Notes: generated by a model not told the origin, from the sequence alone. Positions 26,926-36,494 are shown, numbered from the stretch's first letter. The stretch: 64,000 nt of DNA from Granulicella sp. L46 (GCF_009765785.1 NZ_LMUT01000012.1:430150-494149), one strand, 5' to 3'. Translations and numbers: made by a program.

Positions 26926-26952
26926 GTTAAACTTCCGTTTTTGAGAAAGCCT

Positions 26953-27306
26953 ATGAAGCGCTATTTCTTCTCGTTCCTATTCCTGTTCCTGTTTAGTGCT
27001 GCTAGCGCTTTCGGGAGCAACCATGACCGCGCTTACGTTTCCGGAAAGCTTCTTTCTAGCGGAACCACTGAGCGGCTTATCGAAGGAACCTCGTTCGCTA
27101 ATGCGCTAATCACTGTACAAGTCGGGGATGTCGTGTACACGGCGAGGGGTGGCCGCGTAAGCCGACACTCCGGCGAAATTGTGCCAGGCGTGATCATCGG
27201 CGATCCTGTACCGGTATCGATCGATGGGCAAGACCTGCGATTGAAACTGCCTAGCGGAAAAGAATTCAAAGCAACCATCGTGAAACGCGAACGTGTAACA
27301 CCGTAG
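26953..27306 (+). CDS. Small exported protein of unknown function
   Basis: A 117-residue protein from the ATG at 26953, with a strongly hydrophobic signal peptide (RYFFSFLFLFLFSAASAFG). The mature part (DRAYVSGKLLSSGTTERLIE, then VQVGDVVYTARGGRVSRHSG and KEFKATIVKRERV) is predicted to be mostly beta strand. I recognise the style of short acidobacterial secreted hypotheticals but no named family. Codon use is less C-biased than the flanking genes. It sits between the LD-carboxypeptidase and mpl on the same strand. Confidence 0.7.
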   Translation: MKRYFFSFLFLFLFSAASAFGSNHDRAYVSGKLLSSGTTERLIEGTSFANALITVQVGDVVYTARGGRVSRHSGEIVPGVIIGDPVPVSIDGQDLRLKLPSGKEFKATIVKRERVTP

Positions 27307-27392
27307 CCTTATTTTCCTTGACACCTCAGCAACTGTCTTGGCATGGCTGCGCCGACTGAACCTAGACGCTGTTTCTCCTCAATCCGAATCTT

Positions 27393-28814
27393 ATGACTCA
27401 ACCGAAGCACATCCACCTCATCGGCATCTGCGGCACCGCGATGGCCTCACTCGCCGGCATGCTCCGCGCCCACGGCCACCGCGTGACGGGCTCCGACACG
27501 GCAGCCTACCCACCCATGTCAGACCAGCTCCGCGCCCAGGGTATCCCCATCCTCGAACCCTACAGCGCCGCCAATCTCCAGCCCGCACCCGACCTGGTCG
27601 TCGTAGGCAATGCCATCTCGCGCGGCAATCCCGAGCTCGAAGTAGTCCTCGACCAGCGCATCCCCATGACCTCCATGGCCGCACTCATCCACGACGAGTT
27701 CCTCGCCAACCGCGAGCGCCTCGTAGTCTGCGGCACTCACGGCAAGACCACCACCACCAGCATGCTCGCCTGGATCTACGAGGTCGCCGGCCGCAGTAAC
27801 TCGGCGTTCACCCCGTCCTTCCTCATCGGTGGAGTAGCCGAAAACTTCGGCACCAGCTTCCACGTCCAGCCCTCGTCCCGCACCTTCATCCTCGAAGGCG
27901 ACGAGTACGACACCGCCTTCTTCGACAAGGGTCCCAAGTTCCTCCACTACTTTCCCGACGTCGCCATCCTCACCCACGTCGAGTTCGACCACGCCGACAT
28001 CTACTCTGACCTCGACGCCGTCAAGACCGCCTTCAAGCGCATGGTCAACCTCATTCCCAAACGCGGCCGCCTAATCGCTTACGATGGCAACTCCAACGTC
28101 ACCGAGTGCTGCGCCAAAGCCTTCTGCAACGTAGAGCGCTACGGCCTTGCCCCCGACTCCTACTGGCAAGCCACCAACCTCAAGCAGCAGGGAAGCACCA
28201 CCACCTGGACCCTCCTCCGCGGCGGTGAAACCTTCGCCCACCTCACTCTCCCCATGGCCGGCGAGCACAACGCCCTCAATGCCACCGCCGCCGCCGCACT
28301 AGCCGCAGGGCAGGGAATTCCCGCCGTCGCCATCACCGAAGCCCTCGCTACCTTCCAATCCGTAAAACGCCGCCTCGAAGTCCGCGCCGAAATCGCCGGC
28401 GTCACCATCATCGACGACTTTGCCCACCACCCCACAGCCATCCGCGAAACCCTCCGCGCCCTCCGCGCCGCCTACCCCGGCCGCCGCCTCTTCGCCGTCC
28501 TCGAGCCCCGCTCCAACACCCTCCGCCGCAACGTCTTCGAGCGCGAGTTAGTCGACTCGCTAGCCCTCGCGGACGAAGTCATCCTCGCCGCCGTCTTCAA
28601 GAGTGAAGCCATCCCCGTACTCGAGCGCCTCGACCCCGAGCACGTCATCGCCGCGCTGAACTCACGCAACGTCCCCGCCACCCTCTGCGCCGACGCCGAC
28701 GCCATTGTCGCCAACATCGCCCCTCGTCTTGCCCCCAACGACGTAGTCGCCATCCTCTCCAACGGCGGCTTCGGCAACATCTACGAAAAACTCCCCGCCG
28801 CCCTCACGAAGTAA
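27393..28814 (+). CDS. mpl: UDP-N-acetylmuramate:L-alanyl-gamma-D-glutamyl-meso-diaminopimelate ligase
   Basis: An ATP-dependent Mur ligase that reattaches recycled murein tripeptide to UDP-MurNAc in the cytoplasm. The N-terminus HIHLIGICGTAMASLAGMLR is the Mpl/MurC UDP-binding fold, followed by GSDTAAYPPMSDQL. The ATP site is VCGTHGKTTTTSMLAWI, and the third-domain signature IDDFAHHPTAIRETL is intact. The 473-residue length and the Mpl-like GDEYDTAFFDKGPKFLHY favour Mpl over MurC. It completes the set with the LD-carboxypeptidase upstream, which would supply the tripeptide. Confidence 0.93.
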   Translation: MTQPKHIHLIGICGTAMASLAGMLRAHGHRVTGSDTAAYPPMSDQLRAQGIPILEPYSAANLQPAPDLVVVGNAISRGNPELEVVLDQRIPMTSMAALIHDEFLANRERLVVCGTHGKTTTTSMLAWIYEVAGRSNSAFTPSFLIGGVAENFGTSFHVQPSSRTFILEGDEYDTAFFDKGPKFLHYFPDVAILTHVEFDHADIYSDLDAVKTAFKRMVNLIPKRGRLIAYDGNSNVTECCAKAFCNVERYGLAPDSYWQATNLKQQGSTTTWTLLRGGETFAHLTLPMAGEHNALNATAAAALAAGQGIPAVAITEALATFQSVKRRLEVRAEIAGVTIIDDFAHHPTAIRETLRALRAAYPGRRLFAVLEPRSNTLRRNVFERELVDSLALADEVILAAVFKSEAIPVLERLDPEHVIAALNSRNVPATLCADADAIVANIAPRLAPNDVVAILSNGGFGNIYEKLPAALTK

Positions 28815-28873
28815 ACGCAAGCCACCTCGCAGCCGCAAGCCATTCTCACCGCCTCGCCCTAAGCGCCAAAGGC

Positions 28874-28897
28874 GCGCCCCATACCAGCGTGGGGCGC
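28874..28897. repeat. Intergenic hairpin GCGCCCCA / TGGGGCGC
   Basis: An 8-base-pair perfect stem with the loop TACCAGCG, in a GC-rich block between the convergent mpl and DUF3592-like genes. The surrounding phrases (GCGCCAAAGGCGC before, GGGGCGCAGCCCACG after) look like a dispersed acidobacterial element. There is no T tract, but it could still end both transcripts. Confidence 0.5.
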
Positions 28898-28962
28898 AGC
28901 CCACGTACCCACGCATTGAACCCCAGAGGGCTGAAGGCCCGATCCATCCAGCCCCGCCACCC

Positions 28963-29349
28963 CTACATCTCCCAAACTCCAAACGGTAGCTTCCCCACAT
29001 TATCCCCCGCCAGCGCATGCGTCTTGTCCGGATCCGCCGGGTCATACCGAGCCGTCACCAAGGTCCCCTCAGGCACCTCGCGCAACCACCGCCGCCCCTC
29101 CGATTCCGAGCAGGGAACACTCCGCAAATACCCGCCAAAGAAGTCATCTCCCAAAGCAAAGTAGTACTGAAACTCAATCTGAGTCGTCTGCGCCAGCGTT
29201 CCTTGGGCGAGCTCGTCACGCTGCACCACGTTGCCGGCCAGCAGCTTCGCAGTCACCGTCGGCCACGCCGCAGCCGCCTGCAGATCTCGTTCCCGGCCGC
29301 GCTTCCGAACCGCCCGAAAGATCCACCCAAAAAGAACCGAGTCCCGCAT
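28963..29349 (-). CDS. DUF3592-like protein
   Basis: A 128-residue protein from the ATG at 29349, convergent with mpl. It shows the DUF3592 rhythm: a Trp-containing entry AAAWPTVTAKLLAGNVVQ, a strand IEFQYYFALGDDFFGGYL, and the closing VTARYDPADPDKTHAL. Most relatives carry flanking membrane helices; this one has none obvious, only a basic amphipathic N-terminus (WIFRAVRKRGRERD). Function is unknown. I am fairly confident that it is a real gene because of the conserved YDPxDP motif. Confidence 0.65.
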   Translation of the reverse strand: MRDSVLFGWIFRAVRKRGRERDLQAAAAWPTVTAKLLAGNVVQRDELAQGTLAQTTQIEFQYYFALGDDFFGGYLRSVPCSESEGRRWLREVPEGTLVTARYDPADPDKTHALAGDNVGKLPFGVWEM

Positions 29350-29598
29350 GCTCAAGGCTTCAACCCCTCTTCACCCGTCATCGCTCCAGACGCGCAATCC
29401 TCGTCCGAGGTTCACTCTTCATGACGACAGATTCTAGCGCAGGACACCCCGGGCCTGCATCCGCTCCGTCAACCCGGAAACCCACCCGCACAGCCCGCAG
29501 CGCCTCCCCACGCGACACCTCATCTACAAGTTTCCTTCAAAGCATCATGTATCTTTGAATAAATTCGCCCGCGCGGCCATCTCCCGGAGTTGATCCTG

Positions 29599-30642
29599 AT
29601 GAGCAGCACCCGCACCCCAAGTCCGCCTCGCCGACGTTCCGTTAGAAGCGTCCTCTCCACCTGCCTCGCGATCGCGCTGTGCCCCCTCGCCAACGCCCGC
29701 CAGACGCAGCTACTCCCTCCGCCTCCACCACCACCCCCGGCGCCCCAGCAGCCCGCATCCCCCGAAGCCATCGCGCGCGTCACCGCCGCCAAAACCATCT
29801 TCCTCTCCAACGCCGGCGGCAACAACTACTTCAACGGCGAAATCCCCGGTGGCCCCAACGTCGCCTACAACCAGCTCTACGCCGCCCTTCAGCAGTGGGG
29901 CTACTTCCAACTCGTCGACTCGCCCGTCCACGCCGACCTCATCTTCCAGATCCACGGCGCCGAACTCGCTCCCAACCTCGTCCAGACGCCGGATGGCCAA
30001 CACGTCATCGCCCAGCAACATCAGCCCAGACTAGTGCTCACCATCCTCGACCCCGCCACCCTCGCGCCCATCGACACCATCACCGCCCCCGCCGGCCGCG
30101 GCACCGACATCCCTAAAGGCGCCATCGCCTTCGCCCGCTCCATCGAGTGGCTTACCTACCAGATCGCCACCCGCGTCTCCACTCCCCGCTCCACCACCCC
30201 GGACCAGCTAGTCAACCGCGACACCCTCCGCCCCTCCTTCGAAGCCCTCATCAAGTTCACCGCCCCCGTCCCCCCGCAGGTCCTCAACGCCAAAAACATC
30301 TACGTCCAGAACGACTCCCTCACCCTCAAGTCCACTCCCCACCCCTACTTCGAAGGCTTCCTCACCGCCCTCACCACGTGGGGCTACTATCACCTCACCG
30401 ACTCCGCCGAGACCGCCGACGTCCTAGTCCGCTTCCACAACGACGAAGCTAACGGCATCTACGTCACCCTCAACGACCCCACCACCAAAGCCATCCTCTG
30501 GACCATCACCGACCCCCACTGGGGCTTCTACCACCACTCCGGCGCCCACCGCATAACCGCCCTCAACCAAAACCTAATCAGCCTCCTCAAACAGCTAAAT
30601 CACATCCCCCTATCCCCAGCCGAAACCGCCGCCCTCCACTAG
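29599..30642 (+). CDS. Exported protein with a duplicated domain, unknown function
   Basis: A 347-residue secreted protein. Start ATG at 29599 with GGAG upstream; an Arg-rich n-region and the hydrophobic VLSTCLAIALCPLANA form a signal peptide. An oligoproline linker (eight Pro) follows. The mature part contains two related modules: AKTIFLSNAGGNNYFNGEIP with LYAALQQWGYFQLVDSPVHA, and AKNIYVQNDSLTLK with FLTALTTWGYYHLTDSAETA. In each a strand with Lys-Ile/Asn-Ile is followed by a helix ending in WGYxxLxDS and an ADLIF or ADVLV strand. This suggests an internal duplication. No named family is recognised. It converges with the DinB gene. Confidence 0.78.
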   Translation: MSSTRTPSPPRRRSVRSVLSTCLAIALCPLANARQTQLLPPPPPPPPAPQQPASPEAIARVTAAKTIFLSNAGGNNYFNGEIPGGPNVAYNQLYAALQQWGYFQLVDSPVHADLIFQIHGAELAPNLVQTPDGQHVIAQQHQPRLVLTILDPATLAPIDTITAPAGRGTDIPKGAIAFARSIEWLTYQIATRVSTPRSTTPDQLVNRDTLRPSFEALIKFTAPVPPQVLNAKNIYVQNDSLTLKSTPHPYFEGFLTALTTWGYYHLTDSAETADVLVRFHNDEANGIYVTLNDPTTKAILWTITDPHWGFYHHSGAHRITALNQNLISLLKQLNHIPLSPAETAALH

Positions 30643-30658
30643 CTCGGCGTGCATCCAT

Positions 30659-31138
30659 TCACTTGGCCAGCAACGCCTGCCCGAGATGCATCGACACATG
30701 ATTGGTGCGGCTCAGCATCATCGCCAACCGGTTACGCAAGGGCTCCTTCGCAAAGTCCTCCGCTGAAACCGCGGTATGCCGCTCCAGCCACTGCGCCGCC
30801 GTCATCTGCTCAAAGGCCGCGGTCAACTTCGAGTGAACATCGAACCAAGCCTTCTTCAACTCCTCAGTCGACACCGGATCCGGCAGCGTCCCATCCGGAT
30901 TCGTCACGTACGCTGCATCCAGCTTCTCGTACAGGCGCTCACCAATGCCGAGGGACGGGAACAGCCGGTCGTCGATGGCCACCAGATGCCCGATCAGGTA
31001 GCGTACGCGATTCCGGCCCGGCGCGACGTGCCGATCCAACTGCTCGTCGGTGTACTTTGCGATCACGGAGTCGGCCCGGCCAATGATCTGCTTCCACGAG
31101 CCCACCGCTGTTGCGACCAATAATTCTTCGTTTGTCAT
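30659..31138 (-). CDS. DinB-like four-helix-bundle protein
   Basis: A 159-residue protein from the ATG at 31138 (AAAGG upstream). It looks like a DinB/YfiT-like metalloprotein: an N-terminal helix with LLVATAVGSWKQIIGRADSV, a His in VRYLIGHLVAIDDRLFP, and a second His pair in LSRTNHVSMHLGQALL, which are the positions of the family metal triad. Members include bacillithiol transferases and maleylpyruvate isomerases, but many are uncharacterised. The gene is divergent from dnaE across a 120-base gap. Confidence 0.85.
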   Translation of the reverse strand: MTNEELLVATAVGSWKQIIGRADSVIAKYTDEQLDRHVAPGRNRVRYLIGHLVAIDDRLFPSLGIGERLYEKLDAAYVTNPDGTLPDPVSTEELKKAWFDVHSKLTAAFEQMTAAQWLERHTAVSAEDFAKEPLRNRLAMMLSRTNHVSMHLGQALLAK

Positions 31139-31258
31139 GGAGCCTTTAGTGACACTTGAGATGAAACTGCAATCGTTAGATGGCCATCGAACGAGCACGA
31201 TGCGAAACCTGACGGGAATTCCTCAGGCCCCAATTTTCCCAAGCCGTAAACTACCTGT

Positions 31259-34200
31259 ATGGCCGCTGAGTTCACGCACATCCATCTCCACACCGACTAC
31301 TCTCTCCTCGACGGTGCCTGCGACGTCGACAAGCTAGCCAAACACCTCACCAAAATCGGCCAGACCTCCGCCGCCATCACCGACCACGGCAACATCTACG
31401 GCGCCGTCCATTTCTTCGACGCCATGCACAAGAAGAACCTCAAGCCCATCCTCGGCTGCGAGCTCTACGTCTGCAAAGAAGAGTCCCATCTCCGCGAGCA
31501 CGCCGACCCCGACTCCAAATACAACCACCTCCTCATCCTCGCCGAAAACGAAGCCGGCTACCGCAACCTCGTTCGTCTCACCTCCGAGGCCGCCCTGCAC
31601 GGCTTCTACAAAAAGCCCCGCGTCAGCAAAGCCTTCCTCGCCAAGCACACCGAAGGCCTCATCGGCTTCTCCGGCTGCCTAGCGGGAGAAGTCTCGCAGC
31701 ACATCATGCAAGGGAACTACGACCTCGCCAAAAAGTCCGCCGGCGACTTCGAAACCATGTTCGGTCGCGGCAACTTTTTCCTCGAAATTCAGGACCACCA
31801 CCTCGCCCCCGACAAAGCAGTAACCGAGGCCATGTTCCGTCTCGAAAAAGATCTAGACATCCCGCTTATCGCCACCAACGACTCGCACTACATCGAAGAC
31901 CAGGACTCCCGCGCCCACGAAGTCCTCCTCTGCGTCCAAACCGCCGGCAGCATGAACGACCCCAAGCGCTTCAAGTTCGACACGCAAGAGTTCTACATCA
32001 AGAGTGCGGACGAGATGCATAAGCTCTTCGCCCACGCCCCAGAAGTCTGCACCCGCACCATGCAGTTTCCCGAGCGCTGCAACCTCGAGCTCACGAAAGT
32101 AAAAAATCCCTTTCCCAAATTCGACTGCCCCGACGGTATGGACCTCGACACCTACTTCGAGCAGGTCTGCCGCGCCGGCTGGCGCAAGCGTCGCGAATCC
32201 GCCATCAAGCATCTAGAAGACACCCACAAGCTCCGCAAATCCATCACCGACTACGAAGCCCGCCTCAACCGCGAAATCGACTGCATCAAGCAGATGAAGT
32301 TTCCCGGCTATTTCATGATTGTGTGGGACTTCATCCGCTACGCCCGCGAGCAGGGAATTCCCGTAGGCCCCGGCCGCGGTTCCGCCGCCGGCTCGCTCGT
32401 CGCCTACGTCATGGAGATCACCGACATCGATCCGCTCCAGAACGATCTCCTCTTCGAGCGCTTCCTCAACCCCGAACGTATTTCCATGCCCGATATCGAC
32501 ATCGACTTCGACATGAATCGTCGCGGCGAAGTCATCGAGTATGTCCGCCGCAAGTACGGCAACGACCAGGTCGCGCAGATCATCACCTTCAACACCATGG
32601 CCGCCAAAGCCGCCATCAAGGACGTAGGCCGCGCCCTCGACATGCCCTACGGTGAAGTCGACCGCATCGCAAAATTAATCCCCCCCACCATCGGCATCAC
32701 CATCGAGCAAGCTCTCAAGGACAACCCCCTCCTCGCGCAAGCCTACGCCGACCCAAAAATCAAAGAGCTCATCGACACAGCCCTCCGCCTCGAAGGCCTC
32801 GTCCGCGGCGCAGGAGTCCACGCAGCCGGCGTAGTAATCGCGCCCCAACCCCTTACCGAGCTAGTCCCCGTCACCCGCACCAAAGACGAAGCCATCGTCA
32901 CCAGCTACGACATGAAGGCCGTAGAAAAAATGGGCCTGCTCAAGATGGACTTCCTCGGCCTAACCACCCTCACGGTCATCGACGACTGCCTCAAACTCAT
33001 CAAGTCCAACCGCAACGAAATCGTCGACCTCTCCCTCATCGATCTCGAAGACACTGCCACCTTCGAAAAAGTCTTCCACCGCGCGCTCACCTCCGGCGTC
33101 TTCCAATTTGAATCCGGCGGCATGCGCGACGTCCTGCGCCGCTACAAGCCCAACACCATCGAGCACCTCACCGCGCTCAACGCTCTCTACCGCCCTGGCC
33201 CCATGTCCATGATCGACGACTTCATCGAGCGCAAGTGGGGTCGCAACCCAGTCGAATACACCCTCCCCGAACTCGAACCTCTCCTCAAAGAGACCCTCGG
33301 CGTCATGGTCTACCAGGAACAGGTCATGCAGATCTCGAACGTCATCGGCGGGTACTCGCTCGGTGGCGCCGACCTCCTCCGCCGCGCCATGGGTAAGAAG
33401 GACGCCGCCGAGATGGAGAAGCAGCGCGAGATCTTTCTCAAAGGCGCCGCCGAGCGCAAGTTCCCCAAGTCGCAGGCCGGAGAAATCTTCGACCAGATGG
33501 CCAAGTTCGCCGGCTACGGCTTCAACAAGTCACACTCCGCCGCGTACAGCCTCCTCGCCTACCACACCGCCTGGCTCAAGACGCACTACCCCGTAGAGTT
33601 CATGGCCGCGCTCCTAACCTCCGAAACCAGCAAGCCAGAAAACGTAGTCAAGTACATCGGCGAGTGTCGCGAGCTAGGCATCGCCGTCGTTCCACCCGAC
33701 GTGCAAGTCTCCGCCGCAAACTTCACTCCCACCGGCGACTCCATCCTCTTCGGCCTCGCCGCAATTAAGAACGTAGGCCACAACGCAATTGACTCCATCA
33801 TCACTGCGCGCGCTGAACTCCAGAAAGAAGGGAAGCAGGGCTTCTCCTCCCTGTATGAATTCTGCGACAAGATTGACCTCCGCCTCATGAACAAGCGAGT
33901 CCTTGAAAGCCTCTGCAAGGCCGGCGCGCTCGACTCCTTCGGCCCCCGCGCCCGCGTCTTCGCCGCCCTAGACAAAGCCATCGAGCGCGCCCAGAAATCC
34001 CAGCGCGACACCGCCTCCGGACAGCACGGCCTCTTCGGCATGTTCGACGATCCAGGCCCCGCCAACGCCGCGCACACCGAAGAAGCCCTACCCGCCGTAC
34101 CCGACTGGGACGAACACCTCCGCCTCCAAAACGAAAAAGAAGTCCTCGGCTTCTTCGTCTCCGGCCACCCCCTCGACAAGTACCGCGAAAAACTCCGCAA

Positions 34201-34789
34201 TCTCAAAGTCATCGACACAGTCACGGCCTGCGAGATGAAGCCAGAGCCCACCGTCTTCAACCGCGGCCGCCGCGAAGAATCCTCCTCCAATGAAATCCAG
34301 ATCGCCGGCGTCATCACCGGCCTTAAGGTCGCCAAATCCAAACGCTCCGGTGAGATGTACGCGCAAGCCGCGCTCGAAGACACCGTAGGCAAGATCGAAC
34401 TCATCGCCTTCTCCTCGGCCTACGAAAAGCTAGCCGAAAAACTAAAAATAGACGTCCCTGTACTAGTCCGCGGCGTCCTGCGCGGCGACGAAGACGCCGC
34501 CCCCAAGCTAGCCGTCTCCAACATCATCGCCCTCGAAGACGTAAAAATAAAACTCCCCGACGCCCTCCGTATCCGCGTCCCCCTGCACAACCCCGACACC
34601 GAACTCCTAGCCAAACTCGACAGCCTCTTCCGCTCCGCCCCCGGCGCCGGCAAACTAATGCTCCGCCTCGAAGAACCCGACCAGTTCGCCGTAGACCTCG
34701 AGCCCCACCTAACCGTAGCCGCCGACGTAGCCTTCATCGAACAAGTTGAATCCTTAGTGGGTCGCGGCGCCGTGCAAGTCATCCAATAA
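31259..34789 (+). CDS. dnaE: DNA polymerase III subunit alpha (DnaE)
   Basis: The replicative polymerase catalytic subunit, 1,176 residues. The N-terminal PHP domain begins FTHIHLHTDYSLLDGACDV with the metal-binding His pair, and TDHGNIYGAVHFFDA follows. The palm carries GRGSAAGSLVAYVMEI and the catalytic acidic motif PDIDIDFD, with the third Asp later. Also present are the fingers region YQEQVMQISNVIGGYSLGGA and GYGFNKSHSAAYSLLAYHTA, and a C-terminal OB fold (IQIAGVITGLKVAKSKRSGE) with tau-binding tail. The length is typical of DnaE1. A cupin gene starts 2 bases after the stop. Confidence 0.98.
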   Translation: MAAEFTHIHLHTDYSLLDGACDVDKLAKHLTKIGQTSAAITDHGNIYGAVHFFDAMHKKNLKPILGCELYVCKEESHLREHADPDSKYNHLLILAENEAGYRNLVRLTSEAALHGFYKKPRVSKAFLAKHTEGLIGFSGCLAGEVSQHIMQGNYDLAKKSAGDFETMFGRGNFFLEIQDHHLAPDKAVTEAMFRLEKDLDIPLIATNDSHYIEDQDSRAHEVLLCVQTAGSMNDPKRFKFDTQEFYIKSADEMHKLFAHAPEVCTRTMQFPERCNLELTKVKNPFPKFDCPDGMDLDTYFEQVCRAGWRKRRESAIKHLEDTHKLRKSITDYEARLNREIDCIKQMKFPGYFMIVWDFIRYAREQGIPVGPGRGSAAGSLVAYVMEITDIDPLQNDLLFERFLNPERISMPDIDIDFDMNRRGEVIEYVRRKYGNDQVAQIITFNTMAAKAAIKDVGRALDMPYGEVDRIAKLIPPTIGITIEQALKDNPLLAQAYADPKIKELIDTALRLEGLVRGAGVHAAGVVIAPQPLTELVPVTRTKDEAIVTSYDMKAVEKMGLLKMDFLGLTTLTVIDDCLKLIKSNRNEIVDLSLIDLEDTATFEKVFHRALTSGVFQFESGGMRDVLRRYKPNTIEHLTALNALYRPGPMSMIDDFIERKWGRNPVEYTLPELEPLLKETLGVMVYQEQVMQISNVIGGYSLGGADLLRRAMGKKDAAEMEKQREIFLKGAAERKFPKSQAGEIFDQMAKFAGYGFNKSHSAAYSLLAYHTAWLKTHYPVEFMAALLTSETSKPENVVKYIGECRELGIAVVPPDVQVSAANFTPTGDSILFGLAAIKNVGHNAIDSIITARAELQKEGKQGFSSLYEFCDKIDLRLMNKRVLESLCKAGALDSFGPRARVFAALDKAIERAQKSQRDTASGQHGLFGMFDDPGPANAAHTEEALPAVPDWDEHLRLQNEKEVLGFFVSGHPLDKYREKLRNLKVIDTVTACEMKPEPTVFNRGRREESSSNEIQIAGVITGLKVAKSKRSGEMYAQAALEDTVGKIELIAFSSAYEKLAEKLKIDVPVLVRGVLRGDEDAAPKLAVSNIIALEDVKIKLPDALRIRVPLHNPDTELLAKLDSLFRSAPGAGKLMLRLEEPDQFAVDLEPHLTVAADVAFIEQVESLVGRGAVQVIQ

Positions 34790-34791
34790 CC

Positions 34792-35460
34792 ATGCGTGCC
34801 CTTGCCCTTGTTCTCCTCACCACCGCCGCCCTCGCGCAGTCCCCGCTCCCCAAGAACTACAAAACCATCCTCAACAACCACGACCTCCTCGTCATGCGCG
34901 TCCACTACGGCCCGCACGAATTCGTCCCCATGCACGACCACTCCGCGTACCCCACCATCTACATCTATCTCAACGACTCCGGCGAAGTCCGAATCGACCA
35001 CGAACCACCCAACGCGTTCTCCGTCACCCGTCCGCCCACCCACACTGGAGCGTTTCGCATCGCGCCCGGCATGACCGAGCGCCACAGCATCACCAACCTC
35101 AGCGAGCTCCCCTCCGACTTCCTCCGCGTCGAACTCAAAACCATCCCGCCCACCGACCTCAAGCAAGTCACCCGCGGCGAAGTCCCGTCTCCCCTCATGC
35201 CCGGCACCCACATCGAATTCCAGGACACAGCCCTCGAAATCGACCGCATCGTCTGCCCGCCCACAGTCGGCTGCGAGGCCGCCCCCCTCCAGGCACGCTC
35301 GCTCCTCGTGCCCACCACCGATCTCAAAGTGGAGGCAGGGGCAGGGAAGCAATCCCTCAAGCCGGGCGAGGTCGCGTGGTTTCCCGCGAACACCAAAAAG
35401 CCCTTACAGCTAAGCCCCGGCGCGCAAGCCCTCCGCATCTCTCTCCTGTACCCCAATTAA
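34792..35460 (+). CDS. Exported cupin-domain protein
   Basis: A 222-residue protein, starting 2 bases after dnaE. The N-terminus MRALALVLLTTAALAQ is a signal peptide. Two cupin-like halves are visible: HDLLVMRVHYGPHEFVPMHD with HSAYPTIYIYLNDSGEVRI, and later EIDRIVCPPTVGC with KQSLKPGEVAWFPANTKK. The first half has the G(X)4-5HxH-like metal motif (FVPMHDHSAYP). Function is unknown; a periplasmic binding or quercetinase-like role is only possible. Coupling to dnaE probably reflects compact gene packing. Confidence 0.78.
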   Translation: MRALALVLLTTAALAQSPLPKNYKTILNNHDLLVMRVHYGPHEFVPMHDHSAYPTIYIYLNDSGEVRIDHEPPNAFSVTRPPTHTGAFRIAPGMTERHSITNLSELPSDFLRVELKTIPPTDLKQVTRGEVPSPLMPGTHIEFQDTALEIDRIVCPPTVGCEAAPLQARSLLVPTTDLKVEAGAGKQSLKPGEVAWFPANTKKPLQLSPGAQALRISLLYPN

Positions 35461-35534
35461 CCCCCGCCGCGTCCAATCCTCGTGACCACCGTTAGCTAAA
35501 AGTCAGAAGCTAAAAGGTAAGAGCTGCTTTTTTG

Positions 35535-35562
35535 ACTACCCACTACTCACTACCCACTACTC
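35535..35562 (+). repeat. 14-base tandem repeat ACTACCCACTACTC x2
   Basis: Two exact adjacent copies just upstream of accA, preceded by a second repetitive patch (AGAAGCTAAAAGGTAAGAGC-like, 35503-35526). They are located 36-63 bases before the accA start and may overlap its promoter or leader. Confidence 0.7.
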
Positions 35563-35597
35563 GCGCTTCTTCCCGTACAATCAACTTGGTCAACGAG

Positions 35598-36449
35598 ATG
35601 GCAGAAAATACCTCCCAAAAGCAATCACACCAGCCCGCACCACCGGTCCCCGAAGCCTGGGTTAAAACCGAATTAGCCCGGCATCCCCAGCGTCCCTATC
35701 CCATGGACTACATCCAGGCTCTCTTCACCGACTTCAGCGAGATTCACGGTGATCGTCAGTTCGCCGACGACCCCGCGATGACTGCCGGCATGGCCCGCTT
35801 TCACGGCCAGCCCGTCATGGTCATCGCGAACCTCAAGGGCCGCTCCGTCAAAGAGCGCGTCGCCCGCAAGTTCGGCTCGCCCGACCCCGAAGGCTATCGC
35901 AAGGCCCTCCGCGCCATGAAGATTGCCGAGAAATTCAATCGCCCCATCTTCACCTTCATCGACTGCGCGGGCGCCAACCCCGGCCTCGGTGCCGAGGAGC
36001 GCGGCCAGGCCGAAGCCATCGCCCGCAACCTGCTCGAAATGTCTCGCCTCCGCGTCCCCACCATCGCGACCATCACCGGCGAAGGCGGCTCCGGCGGCGC
36101 GCTCGCGCTAGCAGTAGCCGACCGCGTCCTCATGCTCGAGAACGCTATCTACTCCGTCATCTCGCCCGAAGGCTGCGCCTCCATCATGTGGAAGGACTCC
36201 TCCCGCAAGCAGGACGCCGCGACCGCTCTTCGCTACACCGCCACCGACGTCAAAATGTTAGGCTGCGTCGACGAAGTCATTCGCGAGCCCGAAGGCGGAA
36301 CCCACAACGACCCAGCCCTGGCGATGAGCATCGTCGACGAACGCCTCGCAAACCACCTCGACTACCTCCAGGGCCTCTCGCTAGACGACATGCTAGCCGC
36401 CCGCTACAACAAGTTCCGCAACATAGCGCAGTTCTACACCACCGCCTGA
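35598..36449 (+). CDS. accA: Acetyl-CoA carboxylase carboxyltransferase subunit alpha
   Basis: The carboxyltransferase alpha half of acetyl-CoA carboxylase, which with AccD moves CO2 from biotin to acetyl-CoA for fatty acid synthesis. The ATG at 35598 gives 283 residues; in-frame TTG codons further upstream add only repeat-derived sequence. Conserved blocks: HPQRPYPMDYIQALFTDFSE, HGDRQFADDPAM, FGSPDPEGYRKALRAM, TFIDCAGANPGLGAEERGQA, ITGEGGSGGALALAVADRVL and SVISPEGCASIMWKDSS. It is shorter at the N-terminus than the E. coli protein. A hairpin 20 bases past the stop may terminate it. Confidence 0.96.
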   Translation: MAENTSQKQSHQPAPPVPEAWVKTELARHPQRPYPMDYIQALFTDFSEIHGDRQFADDPAMTAGMARFHGQPVMVIANLKGRSVKERVARKFGSPDPEGYRKALRAMKIAEKFNRPIFTFIDCAGANPGLGAEERGQAEAIARNLLEMSRLRVPTIATITGEGGSGGALALAVADRVLMLENAIYSVISPEGCASIMWKDSSRKQDAATALRYTATDVKMLGCVDEVIREPEGGTHNDPALAMSIVDERLANHLDYLQGLSLDDMLAARYNKFRNIAQFYTTA

Positions 36450-36468
36450 GCCGCAACAGCCCGGGTGC

Positions 36469-36494
36469 CCCATGTCTCGTCTTTGAGACATGGG
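36469..36494. terminator. Perfect hairpin CCCATGTCTC / GAGACATGGG after accA
   Basis: A 10-base-pair perfect stem with a GTCTTT loop, 19 bases downstream of accA. It lacks a T tract (TTAGCA follows). The full phrase (GGGTGCCCCATGTCTC) reads like a dispersed element I associate with Terriglobia genomes, so it may be a repeat acting as a terminator. Confidence 0.55.

Noticed and set aside
35503-35562. CRISPR-like array
   Set aside because: Only two adjacent 14-base copies without spacers. This is a simple tandem repeat.
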